Source: Pseudoduganella umbonata
GTDB taxonomy: Bacteria > Pseudomonadota > Gammaproteobacteria > Burkholderiales > Burkholderiaceae_D
NCBI RefSeq assembly: GCF_014192225.1
Contig: NZ_JACHXS010000018.1
Location: 1-64,000, forward strand
Reading direction: 5' to 3'
Length of the DNA: 64,000 nt
The notes under the pieces are model-generated. The model searched no databases. It was not told where the DNA came from and saw only the letters and a program-made list of their open reading frames with translations. Position 1 is the first letter of the stretch, and each line of letters begins with the position of its first letter. The position numbers and the translations under genes are program-made. Positions 30,002 through 39,242 of this stretch are shown here, one piece after another.

Positions 30002-31786
30002 CTAAGCCGGCGACTGGGAACCCGGCCGCTGGGCGCAGCGCACCAGCTCGCGGCCGTCGACCGTTTGCACGATGAGCCTGCTGAAATTTCCCCAGGCGAT
30101 GTAGTAACCGAAGACGTAATCCATCACCTGGGCAAGCGAGTAAATGCTGCGATGGGTGAAGGCTGCTTCATCGACCGTCAGCCGTATCTGGTAGCCATAG
30201 GCCAGCGACGAGCCATATTCGTGGCGCAGCGCTCCCTTGATTTCGCTGCGATCCACCGCGACGATGCCAGCCAATTGACGTTCCGTTACCGCACAATCGG
30301 GCCTCGCGTGCAGGCGCAGCAGCTCGAGTAGGCTTGGCAGGTCGAACTGGGTTAAGGCTCGGCCGCCGGCGCTGCCGGCGCCGAGCACCTCGAAGTGATC
30401 GTCCGGCTTGTCCGCCAGGACGAGCGGCGCAGTCGGTGTGCATAGCAGGCGGATGGTGCATGCTGCTGCCACCTCATCGCCGACCAGGTCGCCGCCGGCG
30501 CGGCCCACCGGCAGCGTCGCAGGCAGGCTCCCATTGGTGCAGGTAAGCTGCGCTGTCGCCGTTCCTTCAGCCAGGAGGAGCGGTTTGCGCCGGTCGTCCA
30601 GAAACGACACCGTGTCTTCGGTGCCGAGCGTAGGGTTCGCCCGCTTGAAGGTCCACCGTTTCGTTGGCGCCACGCATTGCTCACCAGCCCATTCCAGGTC
30701 GACCGCCGCATTGCCGCCGTCCACCGCGCATAACAGCTTTATCGAATCGATGCTGTAGATCGCGATCTCCGCATCGTTCGAGCGCCGCGCGATGAGCGGA
30801 TAGACGTCCTGCCCCTCCGTTATCCGGATCGCTTCCGATGCATTGGAAAACATGTTCACGACAGGCGTGCAGCCGAGCCGCAATGCCGTCGCCGGCAAGG
30901 CGCGAAGCAGCTGCGGCGTGGATGTCTGATGCAGGTCCGGCACGATCATGTGCAGCACCACACGCTGCGCGCCCTTCGGGGATTCGGCGAGTACGGACTT
31001 CAGGTCGATATCGAAGAAGTCGAACTTCTCCGGGAACGCAAAATACTCGGCGAGCAGGCGCAGGCTGTCCTCCTGTCGCCGCGGCGTCGGCAGCAGGGCT
31101 TCGCTGCGCGAAAGGCCTACTGGTGTCAATGGCGATATTTTCAGCTTCCACCATTGCTGTTCCGACTCGACGCAGGTACACAGCGTGCGCGCGAACAGGC
31201 CTTCATAGAGGGCCGTGCGCGTGGCGGCATCGGTATCGATGAAGACCCGTACCGGCTCGGCGATGGCCTTGTCGAGCGAGATGGCCGGATCCGTGCTTTC
31301 GATGACGATCCTGATCGCACCGCCCGCGCTCGGTGGCAGGCCAAGGGATAGTGGCGCATCCACACGGGCCGTATAGCTGGCGGTCAGCGCAAGCGCCGGA
31401 ATGGTCACGTCGTAGACGGTGCGGAACCGGCATGCCGGTTCTGACTTGAAATGGAACTCGGTGCCGCGCGGGATCGTGGCGCTCACCCGTTGCGTGCCCG
31501 CGTCAAAGTGCGCCACCGAGCAGGAAGGCACAGGGTTCAGGTAAAACGGGCTGAGGATGGCCAGCAGGTCGTTGGTGAGCCGCGTGTGGTAATAGTCGAG
31601 ATTCCACGCATTTTTCGCGCACAGCAAGGCGGTTCCCTGCATTACTCGCTCGGTCACCGGATCGACACCCTGCCCGGCCGATACCCCAAGCGTGGAAGCC
31701 AACGCAGGATTTCGCGATATCAGCTCTTTAAAATTGCGGCGCAAGATACCCATCTCGCGCTCGAAGTACGGAAGAAGTTTGTCCAT
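30002..31786 (-). CDS. tssF: Type VI secretion baseplate subunit TssF
   Basis: A 594-residue baseplate protein (VasA family). The start MDKLLPYFEREM is the typical TssF N-terminus; an upstream ATG at 31870 adds 28 unrelated residues. Internal landmarks include ISRNPALA and LTQFDLPSLLELL, and it ends in the conserved SRLIVQTVDGREL region. Length is normal. It is odd that tssG, tssE and the other structural genes are absent: tssF goes straight into vgrG. The full T6SS must be encoded elsewhere, or this copy is an accessory baseplate variant. Confidence 0.9.
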   Translation of the reverse strand: MDKLLPYFEREMGILRRNFKELISRNPALASTLGVSAGQGVDPVTERVMQGTALLCAKNAWNLDYYHTRLTNDLLAILSPFYLNPVPSCSVAHFDAGTQRVSATIPRGTEFHFKSEPACRFRTVYDVTIPALALTASYTARVDAPLSLGLPPSAGGAIRIVIESTDPAISLDKAIAEPVRVFIDTDAATRTALYEGLFARTLCTCVESEQQWWKLKISPLTPVGLSRSEALLPTPRRQEDSLRLLAEYFAFPEKFDFFDIDLKSVLAESPKGAQRVVLHMIVPDLHQTSTPQLLRALPATALRLGCTPVVNMFSNASEAIRITEGQDVYPLIARRSNDAEIAIYSIDSIKLLCAVDGGNAAVDLEWAGEQCVAPTKRWTFKRANPTLGTEDTVSFLDDRRKPLLLAEGTATAQLTCTNGSLPATLPVGRAGGDLVGDEVAAACTIRLLCTPTAPLVLADKPDDHFEVLGAGSAGGRALTQFDLPSLLELLRLHARPDCAVTERQLAGIVAVDRSEIKGALRHEYGSSLAYGYQIRLTVDEAAFTHRSIYSLAQVMDYVFGYYIAWGNFSRLIVQTVDGRELVRCAQRPGSQSPA

Positions 31787-32117
31787 CGATCGACCTCTCA
31801 GATGGGAAGGCCGACGATGGGAGCTCGCCCCATCATTGCTTTCCGTTGATAACGAAAAGCAATATCGCATAGCAAGATCCGACGCATATTGACGCTAGGC
31901 AATTCCCTGCCGCTTGCCGGCAGATGCGGGCAAGCGGCATATCACTTGTGCTATACCCGCACGAGGTAAATCTGATTGATCACAACAATCGCAAGATGCG
32001 GTCGCGGGGATCATGACTTCAGGATACTGATGGGATGATGTTGAGCCGCGCAGGCATGTCATCGAGACAAAGGCTCTGCCGGTCCGATATTGAAGTTTGT
32101 TTTTCTCGCGCTGCAAA
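31787..32117. other. Intergenic upstream of tssF
   Basis: A 331-bp gap between tssF and the end of the PEP-CTERM gene. It contains a 9-bp inverted repeat (31910-31918 with 31929-31937, 10-nt loop) of unknown role, plus mixed AT-rich sequence that probably holds the tssF promoter. No gene is supported. Confidence 0.5.
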
Positions 32118-32147
32118 TCATGAAGGGGCGCACGGCCCCTTCATGAT
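32118..32147 (-). terminator. Hairpin terminator of the PEP-CTERM gene
   Basis: A perfect 13-bp inverted repeat (32118-32130 with 32135-32147) with a 4-nt loop lies exactly at the stop of the minus-strand gene. The U-tract downstream is short and interrupted. Confidence 0.65.
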
Positions 32148-32767
32148 CAGGCGTTTACAACCAGGCTCTTTCCCCGCCGCGCCACAGCCCCTACCGCACC
32201 CAGCCCCAACAGCAGCATCCCGTAACTAGCCGGTTCCGGCACCGCCGCAACGGTATAGCCGAACGTGAACGTGGCCGAATTCCAGATGGCGTCAGCCCCC
32301 GCCACGCCGTCGATGTTCTCCGCGAATTCCAGGCGCAGGATGCCATCCTGGCCGACGCTGAAGCTGTAATCTCCCTGTTCCGCCCCCGTGTCGAGGTGGC
32401 GGAAATCCACGCTGCCCGAATACTGCGCCGTTCCGGCGTGATAGCCGCCGTCCGGATCGGCCAGGAAGCTGGGCAGGAAGTAAAGCTGGTTCCACTGCTG
32501 GCTGTCGCTGAGCTGCACGAAGGCTTCGTTCAGGAAGCTGCCCTCGTTCGCGGTCAGCGTCACGTCCCATGCGAACGTGTTCAAATGCGACTGCGCGCCA
32601 AGGTCCACTTCCACCACCGTATTGCCTTCCCAACTGAGGTAGGTGTTGCTTGCCACGTCTGACAAGGTGACGGTCTTCGTCAGGTCCGCCGCGTTGGCGG
32701 CCCCTCCGATGGCGCATGCCGCGATGGCGGCGAACATCACACTACGTACCGGTTTCAGGTTTTTCAC
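32147..32767 (-). CDS. PEP-CTERM sorting domain protein
   Basis: A 206-residue exported protein. The start is the GTG at 32767, behind a good GAAAGGG ribosome site, giving a clean signal peptide that ends ANAA. The body is beta-rich without a recognised domain. The C-terminus has the sorting signal VPEPASYGMLLLGLGAVGAVARR: a PEP motif, one hydrophobic helix and Arg. Such proteins are processed by exosortase EpsH/XrtA-type enzymes, encoded elsewhere, and are often linked to exopolysaccharide. The specific role is unknown. Confidence 0.85.
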   Translation of the reverse strand: MKNLKPVRSVMFAAIAACAIGGAANAADLTKTVTLSDVASNTYLSWEGNTVVEVDLGAQSHLNTFAWDVTLTANEGSFLNEAFVQLSDSQQWNQLYFLPSFLADPDGGYHAGTAQYSGSVDFRHLDTGAEQGDYSFSVGQDGILRLEFAENIDGVAGADAIWNSATFTFGYTVAAVPEPASYGMLLLGLGAVGAVARRGKSLVVNA

Positions 32768-32893
32768 GCACTGCCCTTTCGAGGTTGGGTACTTCAACTG
32801 GTGCAAAAAAAATAACATCAGCTGGACAGTTTGGCTGTCCCCCGAAAGTCTAGTCGGCACGCTGCCGAGCAAAATACAACAGCCGGGCCGCCA

Positions 32894-33406
32894 TCACGCC
32901 GGACTCGCAGCCCTCTGCCGTACCATCCGCGCAATCGTCACCAGGTTGACGACAGCAATCACCACTTCCAGCGCCGTTCCCCCGATCGAACCGGAAATCA
33001 CGTTATTGGCGATCCAGAAGCAGGTCCCGACCAGCATCACAAGCCGCATCGGAATGCCCTGCAACAGGAACAGCGCCAGCGTACCCAGGCAGGATGCGCC
33101 CAGTGGCAGCCAGTCGCTGGGCTGCTTCGCGAAATACAGCCCGAGGCAGATGTTGATTGCCACGACGGCCAGCGCCACCCACACGGAGCGGGTGCGCAGC
33201 GCCAGCAGGGACCGCAATAGCGACATCGTCGAACTGGCCACCGCCGTCGGATTCCCGAGCAGCGCGAAGTGCACCACGTAGGCCAGGCATTCGCCGGCCA
33301 TGAACAGTTTGAAGCGGCGGTCGTCGGTCTGCAGGAAGGAGCCGACACCGAGGACGAACGCAACGTAGCCGACGCATTGCGCCGGCGAGAACCAGTCGAT
33401 GGACAT
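32894..33406 (-). CDS. YgjV-family inner membrane protein
   Basis: A 170-residue protein with about five to six hydrophobic helices. It has the family features QCVGYVAFVLG near the start and a repeated half-transporter-like layout. YgjV proteins have no known function. It is divergent from the TonB receptor gene across a 220-bp regulatory region. Confidence 0.8.
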   Translation of the reverse strand: MSIDWFSPAQCVGYVAFVLGVGSFLQTDDRRFKLFMAGECLAYVVHFALLGNPTAVASSTMSLLRSLLALRTRSVWVALAVVAINICLGLYFAKQPSDWLPLGASCLGTLALFLLQGIPMRLVMLVGTCFWIANNVISGSIGGTALEVVIAVVNLVTIARMVRQRAASPA

Positions 33407-33501
33407 GAGTAAGGAGGAAACCAGTGCGGAGCGCGATTATACCGGCCACCCCGCCGCTGTCGCTTAAGTAACAGCGCCCGGCGCTGCACGATCCGTGCGG
33501 C

Positions 33502-33538
33502 TGATGCAAAAGCAGCAACCGTTACGCTTCCGGCAGCA
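33502..33538 (+). promoter_or_regulatory. Tandem candidate activator sites upstream of the TonB receptor
   Basis: A dyad TGATG-N6-CAGCA occupies 33502-33517. A second copy with a degenerate left half (TACGC-N6-CAGCA, 33523-33538) starts 21 bp later. Their right ends are 51 and 30 bp from the -24 element. They match the repeated dyads upstream of the other sigma-54 promoters in this locus. The assignment to the local activator is inferred. Confidence 0.55.
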
Positions 33539-33567
33539 AAAAACCGGCCTGTATGCGTCCAGCCGCG

Positions 33568-33583
33568 TGGCATGAAACCTGCA
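33568..33583 (+). promoter_or_regulatory. Sigma-54 (-24/-12) promoter of the TonB receptor
   Basis: TGGCAT-N5-CTGCA with the invariant GG-N10-GC spacing, against consensus TGGCAC-N5-TTGCW. It lies 43 bp before the receptor start. Confidence 0.6.
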
Positions 33584-33626
33584 AAACAAGGGGTAACCCT
33601 TTTCACGACTTGCAGGAGATTTATCG

Positions 33627-36278
33627 ATGACGCAGTTCCCACGCCACCCGATCCGCGTCCAGCGGCTGACGCTTGCCGTCCACCTGGCGCTGGCCGCCAT
33701 GCACGCCGTCGCCGGTACCGGGGGCGGTCCCGATGCCGCCGAGGCGCAGGATGCCACGCTGCCGGTGGCGTCGGTGGTGATCGTTGGCGCGCAGGTCAAC
33801 CATGCTATCGCCACGCGGCCGGTCAGCTCGGTGTATGGAACCGATACGAGCCTGCTCGATACGCCGCGGGCCGTGTCGCAGATCTCGGCGGACCAGCTGG
33901 CACGCGACGGCATCCGCACCGCGGACGACTTGGTGAAATATGCACCGGGCGTCACCCGCAACGGCGGCCAGAACGTGTCGGTGGCGCCGCTGATCCGCGG
34001 CCAGGCTTCGGAGCTGTACCAGGATGGCCAGCGGACCTACAACGTGCGCCACCCGTTCAATACCAACGCCTTCGAAGGCGTGGACATCGTCGCCGGCCCG
34101 GCGCCGCAGGTGTTCGGCATTTCGTCGCGCAGCGGCGGCTATGCCAACTACCTGTCGAAGAAACCGGACTTCGAGCGCACGCGCGGCCAGGTAACGGGCC
34201 AGGTCGGTACCTGGGTACCGGGCGGCGGCTCGTATGGCGCCCATTCGCTGACATTCGATCTCACCGGCCCGCTGAGCGACACGCTGGCCTACCGCGTCAG
34301 CGTCACGCCGCAGCGCGCCAAGGATTATGCGGAAGGCGTCAGCAACAACTACAACGCCTTCTATGGCGCGCTGGCGTGGAAACCGCTGCCTGGGCTGCGC
34401 ATCGACTGGAATGCCAGCGTCGACGATTACTACGACTTCAACGTCACCCACGGCTGGAACCGCGTCACGCAGCAACTGGTGGACGGCGGCCAGTACTACG
34501 GCGGCCGCGCCACGCCGATCATCAGCGTGGGCAGCGGCGCGGCCACCCGCTATTACTCGCCGGTGTATGCGTCGGGCGCCTACAACTCCGCCGTCACCGG
34601 CTGGCAACAGCGCACACTGGTCACCAATGCCGCCGGGGTGCGCCAGTTCGTGGCCGGGTCCCTGCTGCCGGCCAGCCAGTGGCCGGGCTTCCTCGCCAAT
34701 CCCGCCACGCCGGGCACGGTGCGCGGCTGGGTCTACGATCCCACGGTGCAGGGCAATGGCCTGGTCGAACTGTCGGACTCCGCGTATTCGCGGCCGCAGG
34801 ACCAGAACACGGCGCGGCGCGATACCTCGCAGCTGAAGGTAGCCTACGAATTGAACCGCGACTGGTCGATCGTCAACAGCACGCTGTACCAGCGCTCGAA
34901 GGATACCGGCAACTCGGTCGGCAGCTTCTTCACCCAGTTCGAAGACCGCATCTTCGACAACCGCCTGGAACTGCGCGGCAAGGCCGGCACCACGCTGTTC
35001 GGCGTGCCGGTCCGCCACGACAGCAATACCGGCGCCAGCTACCGGCGCGAGCGCTACATCACGCGTGCCGCCAACAACAGCTTCACCATCAATCCTTATG
35101 ACCTGACGGCACCGCTGGAGCTGAAAACGCCCGCCACGCTGCTTGGCCTGCCCACGCCGGCCGGTCCCGGCTCGTGGATCGGCACCGTCGGCGTACCCCA
35201 GTTGTCCGGCGCGTTCGGCTACCTGAATCTGCCGGCAATGTATCCGGCCGGCGGCGACTTCTATTCAGAGCGCGGCGGCTCGCCGGCCGCCGGTGGCGCC
35301 GTCTACACGTCGGATGGCCGCTGGACCAACCTGGCGCTGTTCACGCAGCAGAATTTCCTGGTCGCGGAACGCTACGGCATCAACATCGGCCTGTCCGGCA
35401 CCCGGGTCGATGCGGACATCCACAACCCGGTCTTCGTCACGCCGGCGCAGGAAGTGCGCGACGGCAAGCGCTTCTACCTGCCGGCCGCCCAGGTCAGCCT
35501 GCTGTTCAAGCCCACGCCATCGAGCACGCTGTACATCACGCACGACCGCTCGTATGCGATCAACACGGGCGGTTTCGCGGACGTCCTCACGTGGGGCGCG
35601 AACAACCAGCTCAACCCGCTGAACTTCCGCAGTTTGAGCCGCCTGCTCGAAGTGGGCGCGAAGGCGGAACTGATCCCGGATCGCCTGCACGCCACCATCG
35701 CCGCCTATCGCCAGAAACGCGATACGGCACCGCTGACGGACGGTTCGATCCCAAAGCTGGAAGTGCATGGCGTGGATGCGTCGCTGCGCTGGCAGGCCTC
35801 GCGCGACGTGGCGGCCGGCCTGAACTACACGCTGCTCAATGCGAAGTACACGTATGTCAGCTACCCGGCCGGTTTCTTCTCGCCGTGGGGCTTCGTGGCC
35901 GACAACGCCACCGTGTTCGCGGACGGGAATGCGCTGAACCAGCGTGCCGCCCCCGGCTCCGCGGCGGCACCCGGCATTCCGAAACACTCGCTGACCGGCT
36001 ACGTGGACGTGAAGTTCGGCGGCGGCTTCGGTTCCGAGGTATCGGCATGGTGGACCAGCAAGTGGGCCACCAGCCTGACACAGACGGCATGGGTGCCGAG
36101 CGGGCATAACGTGAACCTGACGCTGTACTACCGCAAGCCGACGTGGGACGTGGCACTGCGCGTGCTGAACCTGACGGACGAGCGCAACTTCGTCAACGGC
36201 CTCACCGGCCCCACCACCGAGTTCCTGCAGCCGGGCATTCCACGTGCGCTGCAGGCCACGTTCGCCTACCGCTTCTAG
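33627..36278 (+). CDS. TonB-dependent outer-membrane receptor
   Basis: An 883-residue outer-membrane transporter. A signal peptide of about 30 residues is followed by a TonB-box-like ASVVIVGAQ. The plug domain (about 60-190) contains SADQLARDGIRTADDLVKYAPGV-like sequence, and a 22-strand barrel ends in the C-terminal aromatic YRF. The plug style is that of siderophore-type receptors, but the neighbours are sulfur-metabolism genes rather than iron genes. An organosulfur ligand is therefore the better guess. The gene is preceded by its own sigma-54-type promoter. Confidence 0.87.
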   Translation: MTQFPRHPIRVQRLTLAVHLALAAMHAVAGTGGGPDAAEAQDATLPVASVVIVGAQVNHAIATRPVSSVYGTDTSLLDTPRAVSQISADQLARDGIRTADDLVKYAPGVTRNGGQNVSVAPLIRGQASELYQDGQRTYNVRHPFNTNAFEGVDIVAGPAPQVFGISSRSGGYANYLSKKPDFERTRGQVTGQVGTWVPGGGSYGAHSLTFDLTGPLSDTLAYRVSVTPQRAKDYAEGVSNNYNAFYGALAWKPLPGLRIDWNASVDDYYDFNVTHGWNRVTQQLVDGGQYYGGRATPIISVGSGAATRYYSPVYASGAYNSAVTGWQQRTLVTNAAGVRQFVAGSLLPASQWPGFLANPATPGTVRGWVYDPTVQGNGLVELSDSAYSRPQDQNTARRDTSQLKVAYELNRDWSIVNSTLYQRSKDTGNSVGSFFTQFEDRIFDNRLELRGKAGTTLFGVPVRHDSNTGASYRRERYITRAANNSFTINPYDLTAPLELKTPATLLGLPTPAGPGSWIGTVGVPQLSGAFGYLNLPAMYPAGGDFYSERGGSPAAGGAVYTSDGRWTNLALFTQQNFLVAERYGINIGLSGTRVDADIHNPVFVTPAQEVRDGKRFYLPAAQVSLLFKPTPSSTLYITHDRSYAINTGGFADVLTWGANNQLNPLNFRSLSRLLEVGAKAELIPDRLHATIAAYRQKRDTAPLTDGSIPKLEVHGVDASLRWQASRDVAAGLNYTLLNAKYTYVSYPAGFFSPWGFVADNATVFADGNALNQRAAPGSAAAPGIPKHSLTGYVDVKFGGGFGSEVSAWWTSKWATSLTQTAWVPSGHNVNLTLYYRKPTWDVALRVLNLTDERNFVNGLTGPTTEFLQPGIPRALQATFAYRF

Positions 36279-36307
36279 GCTGCGGCCAGGCCCCGCGGAC
36301 GGGGCGC

Positions 36308-36367
36308 GGTTGGCTGGACAGCACGGCACTGTTGAAAAATCAGCAGTGCCGCGTTGCGCGCGCAGCA
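36308..36367 (+). promoter_or_regulatory. Three phased candidate activator sites upstream of the monooxygenase-ABC operon
   Basis: Three dyads stand exactly 22 bp apart: GGTTG-N6-CAGCA (36308-36323), TGTTG-N6-CAGCA (36330-36345) and CGTTG-N6-CAGCA (36352-36367). Their right ends are 73, 51 and 29 bp from the -24 element. The middle site is nested in a longer inverted repeat (36324-36331 with 36344-36351) that might also help end the receptor transcript. Confidence 0.65.
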
Positions 36368-36395
36368 TCCATGCCGCCTTTTGCCCCGCCGCGAA

Positions 36396-36411
36396 TGGCA
36401 CGGCTCTTGCA
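36396..36411 (+). promoter_or_regulatory. Consensus sigma-54 promoter
   Basis: TGGCAC-GGCTC-TTGCA is a perfect match to the -24/-12 consensus with GG-N10-GC spacing. Transcription should start near 36422, about 20 bp before the first monooxygenase start codon. Confidence 0.85.
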
Positions 36412-36443
36412 AATATCTGGATACAGCAAACACGGAGTCAAGC

Positions 36444-37664
36444 ATGAGCAACAAGAACAACGGTGTCAGGATCCTGTGGTACCTCACCGCGCCGGACGGC
36501 CAGGTGCCGTGGGAAGCGGACGGCCGCTGGCAGACCGGTTTCGGCCACCTGCAGCAGCTGGCGGGCACGATCGACAAGCTGGGTTACTACGGCGCGCTGC
36601 TGGCCACCGGCGCGGACGAGGTCAACGTGCTGGCGGCATCGGTGCTGTCGGTCACGTCGCGGATGAAATTCGTCGCCGCCGTCTACCCCGGCCTGATCGC
36701 GCCGGCCAAGCTGGCGCAGATCGCGCAGACGATCAACCGCTTTTCCGGCAACCGGCTGGTGTACAACGCCGTCAACGGCAGCGATGCGATGCTGCCTGCC
36801 CAGGGCATCCACCTGGCGCACGACGAACGCTACGCATACAGCCTGGAATACTGGGAAGCGTTCCAGCGCCTGTATGCCGGCAGTACCGAAGGCTACGACG
36901 GCAAGTACATCCAGATCGCGCCGCGGCCCGCCAATTTCGGCGGCGGCAGCCAGCGCGGTGCGCCGCCGCCGCGCTACGAGCCGTTCGAATTGTGGGGCGC
37001 GGGCACGTCGAGTGCCGGCGTGGCGCACTCGGTGCGGTCGCTGGACGTGTACCTGAGCTTCGCCAACACGCCGCAAAAACTGGGCGACAAGTTCCGCAAT
37101 GTCGGCGCCGAGGCGGCGAAGATCGGCCGCCAGCTGGAATACGGCACGCGCCTGCAGATCATCGTGCGCGAAACGGAAGAAGAGGCGTGGGAGTATGCCG
37201 AGTACCTGGTCAGCCGCACCTCCGTGGAGTATGCGCGCCAGTCGATCGAGCGGCAGCTTCCGCCCGGCGAGAGCTTCGACACGTACGTCAGCCCGGACCC
37301 GCAGGTGAACCGCAACCTCGAGCAGATCCGCGCCGGCCGCCTGCCGAAGGCGCGCGACTACGAGATCTATCCGAACATCTGGACCGGCCCCGCCCTGCAC
37401 GGCTTCAACGTGCTTGGCCCGGCGCAGGGCACCACGCTGGTCGGCAGCGCCGAGAACGTGGCGGCGCGCATCCGCGAATTCCAGGAACAGGGCGTGGGCA
37501 CCTTCATCCTGTCGGGCTGGCCGCTGATCGAGGAAGCGTACCGGGTGGCGGACCTGCTGTTCCCGCTGCTGGACCTGGACCATGGCTTCGACGTGCCGCT
37601 GCTGTCGCCGCATAAACGCCGGAGTGTTCCCGCGGCGGCACCGGCGCTGCCGGCAGCCGCCTGA
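36444..37664 (+). CDS. LLM-class flavin-dependent monooxygenase, SsuD-like (copy 1)
   Basis: A 406-residue TIM-barrel monooxygenase of the luciferase-like family, closest in style to FMNH2-dependent alkanesulfonate monooxygenase SsuD. Family segments include FAANRLVYNAVNG-type sequence near residue 105 and the GAGTSSAGVAHS segment near 195. It would need reduced flavin from a reductase not present here. ATG 36444 follows a sigma-54 promoter; the upstream in-frame ATG at 36354 lies before that promoter and is rejected. It is followed 10 bp later by the ABC importer genes. The substrate is unknown, and desulfonation is inferred from context. Confidence 0.82.
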   Translation: MSNKNNGVRILWYLTAPDGQVPWEADGRWQTGFGHLQQLAGTIDKLGYYGALLATGADEVNVLAASVLSVTSRMKFVAAVYPGLIAPAKLAQIAQTINRFSGNRLVYNAVNGSDAMLPAQGIHLAHDERYAYSLEYWEAFQRLYAGSTEGYDGKYIQIAPRPANFGGGSQRGAPPPRYEPFELWGAGTSSAGVAHSVRSLDVYLSFANTPQKLGDKFRNVGAEAAKIGRQLEYGTRLQIIVRETEEEAWEYAEYLVSRTSVEYARQSIERQLPPGESFDTYVSPDPQVNRNLEQIRAGRLPKARDYEIYPNIWTGPALHGFNVLGPAQGTTLVGSAENVAARIREFQEQGVGTFILSGWPLIEEAYRVADLLFPLLDLDHGFDVPLLSPHKRRSVPAAAPALPAAA

Positions 37665-37674
37665 GGGGCCGGCC

Positions 37675-39240
37675 ATGACGGAACCGACTTCGCGCAGGCA
37701 CTTCCTGCAGGGCGGCCTGCTGCTGGGCGCCGCGGCACTGGGCGGCAGTGCCCTGCTGGCCGGCTGCGGCAGGGAGCAGGCGGCCACGCCCGCCGCACCG
37801 GTGGACGACACGCCGCGCCGCGGCGGCAGGCTGCGGCTCGGCATCGTCGACGGCAGCCAGAGCGGCAACCTGGATGTCCACAAGCCCGTCGGCAGCGGCA
37901 TCATCCGCGGCTTCGCGCTGTACAGCAAGCTGTGGGAGTGGAGCGAGCACATGACGCCGGAACTGGCGCTGGCCGAGGAGGTGAGCATCAACGCCAACGC
38001 CAGCGCGTGGACGATCCGGCTGCGCAAAGGCCTCGAATTCCACCATGGTAAAACCATCACGGCGGACGACCTGATCTTCTCCGCGCGCCGCCTGTCCGAT
38101 CCGGAATTGGCATCGCCGTACGCGGCGCTGGTCAGCCGCATCGACCGCGACAACATCGTCAAGCTGGACGAGCGCACGATCCGCGTACCGATCAAGCATG
38201 GCGCCGGCTTCCTGCCGCTGCCGGACGGCTGGGTCAATTTCGGCGGCATCGTCCCCACCGATTACCACCCGGTCACCAATCCGGTCGGCGCCGGGCCCTA
38301 CAAACTAAAATCGTTCAACCCCGGCCAGCGTTCGCTGTTCACCCGCTTCGACAATTACTTCAAGCCCGGCCAGCCGTATGCGGACGAGCTGGAAATCATC
38401 GAATTCAAGGACCAGACCTCGCGCGTGGCCGCCCTGCTGGCCGGCCAGATCGATACCGCCTATGCGTTGAGCCCGGAGCAGGTGGTGCCGTTGCGGGCCA
38501 ACGGCGGCGCGTCGGTGCTGGTCAGCCGCACGCACGGCTGGCACGGCTTCGAAATGAACCTCGACGCCGAACCGTTCCGCGACGTGCGCGTGCGGCAGGC
38601 CTTCCGGCTGCTGGCCAACCGCCCGGAACTGGTGGCGCGCGCGCTGGGCGGCCATGGCCGCATCGCCAACGACCTGTACTCGCCGCTCGACCCCACGTTC
38701 AACAAGGCGATTGCCCAGCGTCCGCACGACGTGGAACAGGCCAGGGCGCTGCTGCGCGCGGCCGGCAAAGCGGACCTGCGCCTGGAACTGGCCGCCGGCC
38801 CGGGCGGCGCCCCGGCGGCCCAGGTGTTCGCCAACCAGGCGAAGCTGGCCGGCGTCGACGTGCGCGTGCGCCAGGTCGATGCCGCCACCTACAACGGCCC
38901 GCTGCGCGACAGCTGGGCGATGAGCACTACCTACCGGCTCGGCGGCGAATTCCTGCATACGGCGTCGATCACGGATGCGCCACTGGCGGCCGTCAACAAG
39001 ACCCACTTCAAGGATGCGCGCTTCGCCGAATTGTTCGAACAGGCGCTGGGTGAAACGGATGTGCTCAAGCGACAGGCGCTGGTCCACGAGGCGCAGCAGA
39101 TCCAGCACGACCGGGGCGGCCTGCTGATCTGGGGCTTTACCGACGTGGTCGATGGCATCGCCGCCAACGTGGGCGGCGCGCGGGCCGAGCGCTCGCACTT
39201 CCCCACCTGGCGCTTCGACGACCTGTGGCTGAGGAGCTGA
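37675..39240 (+). CDS. Peptide/opine-type ABC transporter substrate-binding lipoprotein (SBP family 5)
   Basis: A 521-residue binding protein. The N-terminus has a twin-arginine-type motif SRRHFLQG and a hydrophobic stretch ending in the lipobox LLAGC. It is therefore probably exported folded and lipid-anchored facing the periplasm. The rest is a DppA/OppA-type fold with the AWTIRLRKGLEFHHG and DDLIFSARRL segments. The ribosome site GAGGGG precedes the ATG. It heads a complete importer with two permeases and a double ATPase. The ligand is unknown; the neighbours point to a sulfur-containing compound. Confidence 0.87.
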   Translation: MTEPTSRRHFLQGGLLLGAAALGGSALLAGCGREQAATPAAPVDDTPRRGGRLRLGIVDGSQSGNLDVHKPVGSGIIRGFALYSKLWEWSEHMTPELALAEEVSINANASAWTIRLRKGLEFHHGKTITADDLIFSARRLSDPELASPYAALVSRIDRDNIVKLDERTIRVPIKHGAGFLPLPDGWVNFGGIVPTDYHPVTNPVGAGPYKLKSFNPGQRSLFTRFDNYFKPGQPYADELEIIEFKDQTSRVAALLAGQIDTAYALSPEQVVPLRANGGASVLVSRTHGWHGFEMNLDAEPFRDVRVRQAFRLLANRPELVARALGGHGRIANDLYSPLDPTFNKAIAQRPHDVEQARALLRAAGKADLRLELAAGPGGAPAAQVFANQAKLAGVDVRVRQVDAATYNGPLRDSWAMSTTYRLGGEFLHTASITDAPLAAVNKTHFKDARFAELFEQALGETDVLKRQALVHEAQQIQHDRGGLLIWGFTDVVDGIAANVGGARAERSHFPTWRFDDLWLRS

Positions 39241-39242
39241 CC

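Noticed and set aside
36324..36351. Inverted repeat after the TonB receptor gene as a plain terminator
   Set aside because: It lacks a T tract, and its inner part is one of three evenly spaced dyads; an operator reading explains it better, though a dual role cannot be excluded.
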